64,000 nucleotides of DNA from Branchiostoma floridae. Its lineage: Eukaryota; Chordata; Leptocardii; Amphioxiformes; Branchiostomatidae. Within the stretch, counting starts at the first letter, position 1. Each line of letters begins with the position of its first letter. Positions 35,986 to 45,573 of the stretch are shown here, in pieces. A model generated the notes under the pieces. That model was not told the DNA's origin, did no database searches, and saw only the letters and a list, made by a program, of their open reading frames with translations. The position numbers and the translations under genes were made by a program. Location of the stretch: contig NW_023365714.1 in the NCBI RefSeq assembly GCF_000003815.2, positions 710,608 through 774,607 of the forward strand. The letters are read 5' to 3'.

Positions 35986-37790
35986 TCTGGTAGATGGAGG
36001 GGTGTGTCCCAGATGACTACATGTATAACCTTAACCCTCCCCAAAGTCAGGGCTTTGTGTCTGTGACATTGTGACTCAATGTGAGGGTTAAACGAGCTGG
36101 TTTTGTCTGGTGACCCTGTCCCAGAAACTGGGGGGGTTGTCACACGTCCAGCTAACAGCTCCAACAACAATACACGTTCCTCATTCTTCTAAACCACATT
36201 GTTTTGTTATAGCTATACTCCTTCTTTCCTAGCACTATTACTGAGTGGAATTCGCTGCCATCAAGTCCAGTAGACGCATTCTCAATAGATACTTGTAGCT
36301 TCAAAACAATGTTGTCATCCTGTCAATGCTGTCATGTATGTATTCAAGACTGACAACATTGGACCAGATTGTGGTTTTCTTCCTCTGTCTGTGCATGATT
36401 GACTTGTGGATGACCTAATTCTTATGTTTGGACTAAATCTAAAAATCTAAACCAACCCATCCTGGCCAACATACAATAGCTAGACTAGTAGAATGTCTAC
36501 AAATAACTTCTTTTTTTTCTGAAGAAACAAGTGAAAGTAAAATCAAGTACAAGCTTTCCTCACACCATACATTTCAGCAGAACTGATGACATTTCGTCAG
36601 CCAGGTGCCTTTTCTCCTTCCTTCTTCTTCAGATAAGCATAACTTATGGATAAGGATGACCCAGTTTCTCTGTTTGTACCAAACACAAACCAAACCACCA
36701 AACCATCATGCAGGGTTTCAGAACAACATTTACTCACACAGCTGAGTTTAGCTGAGTTAAACGTTTAACGTTTCAGTATAACTTTAGGTATAAAATCATG
36801 TTACTTCCTTTTTTCTTCAACTCCAATTTAGAAATTAGGCAAAGATAAGAATCTCTTGTGATTGTGAATGACCCCATTTTCTGTGATCAGACCATATGTG
36901 AGTTTTCTAACAGACAACCGAGCGCCTTTACGAGTACACATGTATACATATATCTAGAAGGCTTCATAACATTCAAGCGATAATATGTTTCTACTTGCAC
37001 TGCAGTTGCAGCAGGCACAACTTGCAGATGACCCGACTTCTATGTTTGGACACAGTTTTGCTTTTAGTTTACAGAAAACAAATTGCATCCTGCATTACTT
37101 AACAGTCTAAGCCTAGGTACTATCCTATATTTACTTCAAGTACTTGAGCTCTTTGCACCCGCTGCCATAGAAGATTTGGGGGGGGGGGGGTAGGGGGGGT
37201 GCAGGGGGTCAGGTAGAAGTAGGAAAGTACCCAGGCTATAATTTAGTATAAAGGTCTTTCATCTACTGAAGCTCCTTGCACTGGTTAATTAGACCAGTGA
37301 ATAGTAAGGAGCCCAGGTAGAAATAGGATAGTACCGAGGCTATAACAGTCTTTCCTCTTTTTAGAGAAAACAAATAGCAGCCAGCATTATGTAATAGTTT
37401 CCTCTGGCTACTTTGATGGAGTCGCCTTGCCTTGATGTATCACAACACTGCATCCTAACGGTTGGCTCAGATTATCATGCATTTCCTCTTCCTTCCACTA
37501 CTGTAAATCATACAATATTCCGAGTGGTTTTATGTTGACGGTTTGTGTGCTGACCTCTCACCACCAAGACACCACAACACCAACATGTGCTGCATCTTGT
37601 TACACTGCAGTTTACATTGATGTCATGTTTTCTTTGACAGCTATTGTTTATTCAGGAGAAGCCCAAATCTGTCTCCTGACCGTTTTACATTGAGGTTATG
37701 AGGAAAGAGGGAAGGTTTGACAAAATCTAAATACAGACTTCACGATACACGACCAACCATGAATGAACTGAAAACAAGCCTCCCTCTCTC
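35986..37790. other. No gene seen; contains a G-run
   Basis: Unassigned sequence. At 37179-37215 a G-rich strand has three long G tracts separated by TA and TGCA, so it could form a quadruplex. Confidence 0.55.
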
Positions 37791-39245
37791 TAACCTGGAA
37801 TCCAGTCTACTGCTGGCTGGGCCTACCGTACTTAGTGCAGGCTTTGTACGGGGCCAGGGAAGCTCCCAGCCGCTTAGGTAACCGGCCACACCCGGTAGAA
37901 TTTTCACGGGGTTAGACTTAGCCCAGTGGGAGTTAATTTGCCAGGGAGTTAATTTGCCCGCCAGCAGTAGACTGGGGAATAGTTAATAGGAACAGTTCTC
38001 GGCGCGGCGATCCCCGCGCCGTTTCTAACCAATAGTGTTACGAGAACCCAATCAACTTGCCGCGCCTTGATTGGTGCGCGCAGCACGCGGTAAATCCGCC
38101 TTGTCAAACCCTGACATGATTACCATATCAACATGGCCGACTCGGGGGAGCCTGACACACGCGCACGGCTGCTCTGGAAAATGCCTTTTTCCAGGGCTCT
38201 GTTGTTGTTTGAAGGGGTCGATAGCTTTAAAGATAAGCAGAAGGAAGTTTTGTGGTTGTTTCTGCATGGAAAGGATGTCATGGCTCTCCTCCTCATTGAT
38301 CTACCAAGCTGACCCACGGGCCGCGGGACATAACTGTTGACATCACTCGAGTGTCCAGATGGACTGAAGTCCGCGAACTTTCCCACTCTATAGAGACTGT
38401 TCTGTCCCCTCTGGTCGCCCTGATCAGAGACCAGGTCAAAGAAGCCAGATGACTTGGGGTATCAGTTGGCGACGCTACTCCCAGTGAGAATTAGAGGCGT
38501 GCAGATTGGGAGGTTTCAGCTCGTTTTGAGACGTGGGTCATGACTTGTTGTTGTTCCATATCACTTATTCTCCGTGTAAATGACATTCAACTGGTCTCTC
38601 TACGTTGTTTATAAAGTACCATTAGGTTATATCTAAAGAAGAAAAAACACTACATACATCTGTGATTACCTTTCACACAGTCATAGAAAAACGTTGATAT
38701 TTTGTCTGTCTCCAGATCCATTTCTCTTCATGAATAAAACTTAGTCTTACCAAGGAGTCTTACGTTGCATACAGGAACTTCCAATATCCATTGTTCACGT
38801 TCTTTTCTCACATTTCGTTTAAAAAAAAGATGTTATTTAGTCAGTTGTGACATTTATTCTGGCTTACAAGGATCCCAAAACCGCCCGATTGTAGTGTAGA
38901 TACGAAAGTGATATGATTACATCACGGCAAGCAGGCCATGAATATGTAACAAGGCAGTAGTGGATTCGCCAGCGCATGGCGCGCTCAGGCCAATTGTGCC
39001 GTGTGCTGAGGGACTCCCGTGGTGTAGGAAGCCTTATCGCAAATCTGATCTCGAGGAAATTTAAACAAGGATCTCCCCAGTCTACTGCTGGCGGGCAAAT
39101 TAACTCCCACTAGGCTAAGTCTAACCCCGTGAAAATTCTACCGGGTGTGGCCGGTTACCTAAGCGGCTGGGAGCTTCCCTGGTCCCGTACAAAGCCTGCA
39201 CTAAGTACGGTAGGCCCAGCCAGCAGTAGACTGGATTCCAGGTTA
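37791..39245. mobile_element. Mutator-like element with long TIRs and captured gene fragment
   Basis: Arms at 37791-37978 and 39074-39245 are inverted copies of each other (about 170 bp, near-identical; the left arm has a 16-bp internal duplication). The outer ends read TAACCTGGAATCCAGTCTAC. The flanks are identical 9-mers, CCCTCTCTC (37782-37790 and 39246-39254). Long TIRs with 9-bp duplications are the hallmark of Mutator-like elements, although the 9-mer is low complexity. A smaller element with related ends and a 9-bp near-duplication is at 43046-43176. The interior carries CCAAT boxes, CG-rich sequence and a RecQ helicase fragment, as in plant Pack-MULEs. No transposase is present. Confidence 0.72.
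38133..38452 (+). pseudogene. RecQ-type DNA helicase fragment (captured, broken)
   Basis: ATG at 38133 (AACATGGCC context) opens 59 codons containing FKDKQKEVLWLFLHGKDVMA, which fits the motif 0/I approach of RecQ-family helicases; the Walker A lysine loop that should follow is absent and the frame stops at 38312. From 38396, in another frame, the motif Ia region TVLSPLVALIRDQVKEA is recognisable before a stop at about 38452. The region upstream (37995-38130) has three CCAAT boxes and is CG-rich, so a promoter and the first part of a host helicase gene appear to have been taken up. No helicase activity is possible. Confidence 0.7.
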
Positions 39246-39390
39246 CCCTCTCTCTAATCTATATCCACAAATTGAAGTACCTACAAATTAATCGCCAGTA
39301 TGTGGGTGCCTGTAAGTGTATAGCCAATGCTGTGGTTGCCAGGATTCCCAGCAATGTTACGTATACCCTGCTGCTGACCCAGTTACACAG

Positions 39391-39719
39391 CAGGGCTCGA
39401 AATTCATTTTTAGGAATAGGTGCACTGGTGCACCCAGCTTAAAAAATTAGGTGCACCAAAAAAGTTTTGGGTGCACCACTTATATTTAAGTAGAATGCCA
39501 GAAAAAAAATAATAACAATACCTAGAACTTTGCAAGCTATCAAATTCTTATGACAGACATTTTTATTGTCTGTCTAACACTTAGATGTCAAGAATATGAT
39601 GTATACTGGTATACTTGATATCTTTACATACATAAACCTCAGAAAATATTTGGGTGCACCCTGTGCACTCCAATTTTGGGTGCACCTGGGTGCACAAACA
39701 CCCAGTATTTCGAGCCCTG
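39391..39719. mobile_element. CAGGGCTCGAAAT-family MITE, perfect 5-bp TSD
   Basis: CAGGGCTCGAAATTCATTTT to AGTATTTCGAGCCCTG, flanked by CACAG on both sides (39386-39390 and 39720-39724). GGTGCACC-word interior. Confidence 0.88.
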
Positions 39720-39825
39720 CACAGGGATGAATCAACTGTGATAACCTCAGTCTAGACACAAGCGTCAAAACCTTTCAGTCTCATAGGTACAGGGGGACTG
39801 TCCGAGGGTTACATAAACACTCACA

Positions 39826-40115
39826 CACGTGAGATTGCGTGGCGTAACCGGCAGCACGTTGATCTCAGGCCCAAGACAAGAGGTACTAGGTCCTGAGTTC
39901 GAACCCTGCCGTGTCACTGATCTTGTGCCCTTGAGAAAGACACTTTAAGTTTACATTACTAGTACTTTCCCCACTTCACTCTGGTTAAAATGAGTACCTA
40001 GCTTCGGCTATACGCTAGGGACGTCCCTCAGATAGGACATTACATAAAGACCGTGCCATAATGATCAGCATAATGATCGTGGGCACTAAAGAAATAAAGG
40101 AAGAAAGAACGAAAG
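39826..40115 (+). repeat. tRNA-derived SINE, fullest copy
   Basis: A-box-like GTGGCGTAACCGGCAGCACG and B-box GGTCCTGAGTTCGAACCCTG are followed by TTGTGCCCTTGAGAAAG, GTACCTAGCTTCGGCTA, GGGACGTCCCTC and a tail of AAGAAATAAAGGAAGAAAG. The GTACCTAGCTTCGGCTA body recurs at 49977-50345. Confidence 0.75.
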
Positions 40116-40879
40116 AGAGCTCCTACAACAGTGAACCCATACGACAGCCCGACTTATCCACCATAAAAGTTTATCAGAACAGATGAACCCTGATTGGCCT
40201 GAACATAATTTTCTGAAAGCTGACAGGTTCTTCATTTCACACTTTATGTAGATGTGAAGAGAGCCGCAATAGATACTTTTATGTCTGCCCTTCACCCTTG
40301 CAAGGTCAGATAACTGATATTGAACTGATGAGAAATTTGATTATGCAGCCATCCTAACTAGAATTAGTAACAATCCATATGACTCTGCTCTCTGACATGG
40401 TAACTGTTAAACATCTCAATTAATTTGTAATTTTTTTACTGAAAACTACAAGTTAGTACAACACTTATTATTGTACTAGTTGTAGATACAGATGCTTGGT
40501 TTTCTTAAAATTTTGCTTCAAAAAATACTTCACTGTGACACAAACACGGGCATAGTAAAATTGTTCTATAGATTATACCTACAGGTAATACAGTCATTTG
40601 TACAAATATGGCAATTTCAACCCCTTTCATTTTTTTTTTGTCAATTTCATTAAAAAATATCACATTTCTCCACAAACTATCCCCGAGCCTTGTTCAATGT
40701 TAGTAACTACATTTCCGAGTGAACACTGTGCAACATTGCGCAATGCACGGTTTATATCATCATCAAGTTGATATACTCATGAAATCATAAACAGGAAGTA
40801 GAGTTATTCATTGAAACGTCACTTTCACCTGACTTTCACCGCGTCTGCGCTTTAACTGTTCAGAAACCACGTTTCCTCT

Positions 40880-41245
40880 TCGCGGATAATTCTGTAGTTC
40901 CGTCAGGTTATTTTACAGGTTTGCGGGTTCGGCAGGCTATTTTATTTTACAGGTGTGTTTATGGAGATAACCACTCCGGACGCGCGCCGAATATTGAGCT
41001 GTTCAAACATCATTTTTGTGTGGCCAAGAGACGGGTTCATCTGTGGTGCAGTCAGTCTGGACGACACTTCGACCTAAACAACACTTGTGGGAACTACACA
41101 CCAACAACAACCGACGCTACAAGCTGTTCTGTGTTAAACCTAGGCCAGATAATGAGGAAGAGAGGGACAGACTCGCCAGCTGGATGTTGATTATGTGGTC
41201 AGACCGCAACATTTCCGACAAGTTAACCTGAAAATAAAATCATCC
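40880..41245 (+). CDS. Possible terminal exon, product unrecognised
   Basis: A pyrimidine-rich TTTTATTTTACAG at about 40956 could be an acceptor. A frame open from about 41000 reads KLFCVKPRPDNEEERDRLAS and ends NISDKLT at 41229-41231; AATAAAATC follows within 15 bases as a poly(A)-signal candidate. The two other frames are also open for 60-90 codons, which weakens the case. Its function is unknown and it may be chance. Confidence 0.2.
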
Positions 41246-42964
41246 TGAGGACAAGACCCGACAGGTCAGACTAAACTGACCCGCGTTTTTCCACCCTCGT
41301 ACGGAGAAAATCCGCACACCAGAGACCTTATTATGTTTAGTATCTTTCTAGGGGATCTTACAACCTACCACTGGAAGTAGGCAAAGCGCCGATTTGGGTT
41401 AAAATAAGGCAGAAATGGTGAAAAGTCTCCACCCACCTCCAAACATCCGTGGCTCAGTCCGCCATTTTAGTTTCCAGCCTCGGTCTGGTGCAGAGTAAAC
41501 AACCAGGACCCCACAGGTCACTGACCTGATACCTGATGAGGACAAATCAACCTGCCGGTCAAACAGGACCCCACAGGTAGCCAACTTTTTACCTGGTGAA
41601 TAGAACTTTCATCAGGTAGAAAGTTCGGGGAGAAGGTCATTGGACACCTGAGGAGCCAGGAAACTTCACAGCACCAGTTCCTGGGTCGTTGTACCCCAAC
41701 AAAAGGAGGGTTAAGTTGCCCAATGCATATCCAGATCCAGAATGCTTGTTTTCTGTTTACGGATTTCGCAATGGCCTATTTAATATTTTTGTTCCGTCTG
41801 CTGACCGTCAAACACCCTCGTTTTAGCCGCCAACATAAAACCACTGCGAACACTCAATTTTTCCTACCGCGAAATTAAATTTCCGTGAGCATTTACCGTT
41901 TTACAGTACATTTTGTATAAGCCTTCTTGCAGGCTAGCTAAGAGTCGCCGGGATTTTGAAAGTTAAGAGATGAATTCGAAAAGGGCGTTTGGTAGAATTC
42001 TTATTTTTTATATATATCTATCGGTGTGTATACAAGTATGCGCGTGTATTTGTATGCGTGCGCTATTCCTGTGATTAAACGGAAGAATAAGTGTGTGTGT
42101 ATTCATCGTATAATATTGATGATTGAGCTGTATGTAATAGTTTAGATATTTCGTTAAAACTGTGCATATCATTCCTGTGTTGAAAAAAAAATAAAGAAAT
42201 AGCCGTTTCTTTTTAGGTACTTATCGTCATATTTCTTTTTCAGTTCGACTAGCCTAACGATATGGCGTTGAGATATTATCGAATAATAGTATCCGCTCCA
42301 GAGTCCAGTCCTATCTATTATCGGAAACCTGTCGCAGTAACGTTTTTGGTTCCAGTCGCTGGCTGCAAGAAGAGAAATCCCGCCATATCAGATATTGTCT
42401 GTCACATAAGAAATAAATCAGAGCCTTAAAGTGACAAAAATCCGCTCCTAAACCGTGCATCAGGCGGCAGTGGTGGCTCCTTGTCTGGGCCAACCCGATG
42501 ATTGACAGCTGCGCTGCACGGCAAGACGGTAGAGACAGCCTCGACCTTCAAAATGCACAGTACTCCCCAAGCAGAGGTTGACGGGAAAATCGTGACATTT
42601 ATCTTATATGCTGTCTTTTTTTCTGAAAAGGCGGCATATAAGAAAAACCTCTGCTATGAGAGTACTTAAAAAGGCTTTCCGTGCGTCACTTACAGACGGT
42701 TTTGGCTCCCGACGTAGATTACGTGACAAGCCAAATAAACCCGCCAAAACTGGGAAAGTCAAGGACGGCACGTCTGAAGCTATGATGACTTTTACGTTTA
42801 TTAACTCTGGCGTTGCAGAAAACCTTGACATGTGATCAAAAGACTTTCGTGCGTCAGTGTGTGTACGTACGTTTCGTTTACGTTACAGGCCAAATAAACC
42901 CATCTTAATGATCTATTACAGTTTCAAACGTGCTGTGCTTGTTACAATCGGGCTAAATACTGTA
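41246..42964. other. No gene supported
   Basis: A decayed relative of the TTCGCGG MITE lies at about 41800-41920. Overlapping 75-codon frames on both strands at 42604-42835 lack motifs. Nothing else is recognised. Confidence 0.45.
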
Positions 42965-43316
42965 GCAATTACTCAAGCAACTGGATATGATTTTGAAAAT
43001 GTTTACCTCATTTGCATACCAAATCATAGTTAGGATATAAGTTCTTAGCCTGGTATCCAGCCGTATTCATGATAGCCCCCGAGTCTCTTCTGTCTTCTCC
43101 AAAAATACGTCTTTGCGGAGAGGACAGAATTCAAGGGACTCGAGAGCTATCATGAGTACGGCTGGATTCCAGGCTAACAAGTTCTCCACTCTTCAGTGTC
43201 ACTGACGAAGATAACGGATGTTGTCTAAAACGTCTAATTGTATCTAATAAATATCTAGTTGCTTGAACGCTTTAGTTTGCTATTTGGCGTATCTTATTGT
43301 CTGGATGTCTAACCTT
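42965..43316. mobile_element. GCAACTGGATATGATTTT-family element with nested MITE
   Basis: ACTCAAGCAACTGGATATGA at the left and AGTTGCTTGAAC near 43267 at the right are inverted. A 131-bp palindromic MITE (43046-43176) lies inside it. Confidence 0.6.
43046..43176. mobile_element. Palindromic MITE, 9-bp near-TSD
   Basis: TAGCCTGGTATCCAGCCGTA at the left is mirrored at the right. The flanks ATAAGTTCT and ACAAGTTCT match 8 of 9 bases. The end sequence CCTGGNATCCAG is shared with the long-TIR element at 37791. A solo end (TAGCCTGGTATCCAGCTCC) is at 46353 in intron 2 of the phosphatase gene. Confidence 0.75.
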
Positions 43317-43689
43317 CATCGACTTATCTGAAAAAGCTTTCGCAACTTTATTTTCTTCCTTATTTTTATTTCTATCATAACAAAACCATAGAGAGCCATC
43401 TGAGTGCGTAGCGTTTCAACATGTACACGTGCGTAACGGTGAGGTCTGGAACACAATTTAACTCTCTAAGTAAGACTAATTAGCGGTCATAATGTCCCCA
43501 TCAACCTGTGAAAGCAAACTTTATTTCAAACAATTGAGGAACCACAAAGCAAGACTAAGTGATCAACCACAATGTAAAACAAGACAACAACCACGCCAAC
43601 GTAATCAATACTGTACAAACAGTAGACAAAGGCTGTTTACAATGTGCTCCGATCCGCTGGGGAATATTGTAGGATAGTGAATCAAGGAA

Positions 43690-44110
43690 TAGGTGCAGTA
43701 CAATGATAAACTTTCTTCCAACACAGATGGAATGCTCGGATAAATTTTCAACGACCACTGCTGCCTACTAGTACTTCATGATCAGGATCCTGATGACTAA
43801 TCACTTCAGAACGTAAACTCGTGAAAAAGGACACAGTGTGTCTACCTTAGTGTTGGAAGAAAGTTTAGCATTGTCCATGTAGGCTATATTTACTACCAAC
43901 ACAGATGAGCAATGCTAGGCTTTCTTCCAACACAAAGGAATACATGGCTAAAATTTTCAACGACCACTGCCGCCTACTTCACTGATGACCAATGACTTCA
44001 GAATATAACTCGTGAAAAAGGACACAGTGTGTCTACCTTAGTGTTGGAAGAAAGTTTAGCATGTCCATGTAGGCTATATTTACTACCAACACACATGAGC
44101 TTCCATGATA
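43690..44110. repeat. Tandem duplication, ~210 bp x 2
   Basis: TTTCTTCCAACACA through GTGTTGGAAGAAAGTTTAGC is present twice (from about 43710 and 43915). Each unit is bounded by inverted copies of TTTCTTCCAACAC, so each may be a small palindromic element. Confidence 0.75.
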
Positions 44111-44300
44111 AGGAATAGATGTGTTGATGTCGAGTTGGGCCGTCTCCCAGATTTCAGATCAATTCTTGGCACATTGGCGCACCACAGCCGCGCGTGTGCT
44201 CATTAATATGTTACAGACAAACTAATCATTAGACAATAGATTAGTCTAGAGGCCTGGGCGTCACACCGCCGTCAGGGGAGGGAAGTCATGTCAGATATTG

Positions 44301-44955
44301 TACTCTACAAGCAGAAGTTAGGCTCCGGCTGTTTCAAAGTCGACGTTTTTTAGTCGTATACATCGGGCTTTCTATTTTGTATTGTATGTTGTATTGTCAA
44401 AACGTAACCTCTGCCGGGACACAATGTTTTGACAATAGATCTATACACTGAGATATTAGTGGTGCGTACCTAAAATCATATTCAGATTCAGGTCCGGATT
44501 CAGGTCCAGCAGTTCAGGTTCAGGTCCGGACTTTAAGGATATTATGTGCACTAGAATTTTTTTGTTGAGGGGGAGGGGGATGGTGCTTATAAAATTGCAT
44601 GTTAGCATGAATTGACATGCAATGTGAAAAATAAATGTAAATTATATTCAGCCATTGTAAACACTAAATGTTTTTTGTCTTTTTCCAGTGGAAATTTCAC
44701 TGTCTTATTATGGAAGGTTTTAGGTGGTTTAGGACAAAAATGGAAATATAAGTGACAGATTGCTTTTTGCAAGTCCGGACTTGGCTCCGGACATTTAGTT
44801 GTTTTTTTTTACTTGGACCTAAACATTTTTAGGTCCAATTCCAAGTCCAGGCTTTAGGTACGCACCACTGCAAGATACAATGCAAAATCGAAAGCCCGAT
44901 AAAAACGACTAAAACGTCAAAAAACAGCCGGAGCCTAACCTCCGCTTGGAGAGTA
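44301..44955. mobile_element. Foldback MITE with ~85-bp arms, split by a second element
   Basis: The left arm (TACTCTACAAGCAGAAGTTA, then GGCTCCGGCTGTTT and CGGGCTTTC) is mirrored at 44872-44955. The loop is occupied by a second element, 44457-44870. A partial end of the same family (TTCTCCAAGCAGAAGTTGGG) lies near 62589. Confidence 0.8.
44457..44870. mobile_element. hAT-like element nested in the foldback
   Basis: AGTGGTGCGTACCTAAA at the left and TTTAGGTACGCACCACT at the right are inverted. Interior words (TTCAGGTCCGGA, AGTCCGGACTTGG) match the 1463/17878 family. The 8-bp flanks match only 5 of 8, so the duplication is decayed or misplaced. Confidence 0.7.
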
Positions 44956-45573
44956 AGAATATTGGTCAGAGGACAGACCCCTGGACAGAGCATCAGCTAA
45001 ACCCTAACGTTATAACATTACGCTACAGTGACACAGCGTTACTTTCTCTTCAAAACTTTGTAATATCCGCAAAATGTTTTTAAAAGATAGTCTAAAATGA
45101 TATTTATTTCTCCAGTGGGATTTTATCAAAACCTTGCTGTATGCAAAGTCTGTAAACGATTTTCTATTATACTAGTACTACTAGTGGAAGTCTCTTGCGA
45201 ACAGTCTTACCGCCCCTACGGCTTCCTGAGCTACGGGACTGATGGATGGATGGACTAGTACAGGACCTGCCTTGGACAGAGCTTACCGCTTACCGCTTAC
45301 CGCAGAAAGGTGCTAATCCTAGCAATTTGGCCTTGTACTGCAGCTCACGTTCAAATGGGACCAAGTGACAATGAGTGAAGTTGTGTCCAGCTTTTTTTTA
45401 AATAACAAAACCTCTATCTACTGCAAATGTGAAGTTGTTCTATCAGTAGTTGTAAAGAATGTAACGTTATATACTTCTTAGATACGAAATTTGTGTCCAT
45501 CTTTGGCGTGGAATAACTAGGTTTCGATTTCATTTTACCCCCCCCCCCTTTTTGCCTGGTGGTACAGCCCAAC

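Noticed and set aside
42604-42835. Overlapping 75-codon frames on both strands
   Set aside because: Both run over the same bases with no motif, no splice sites and no codon pattern favouring one strand.
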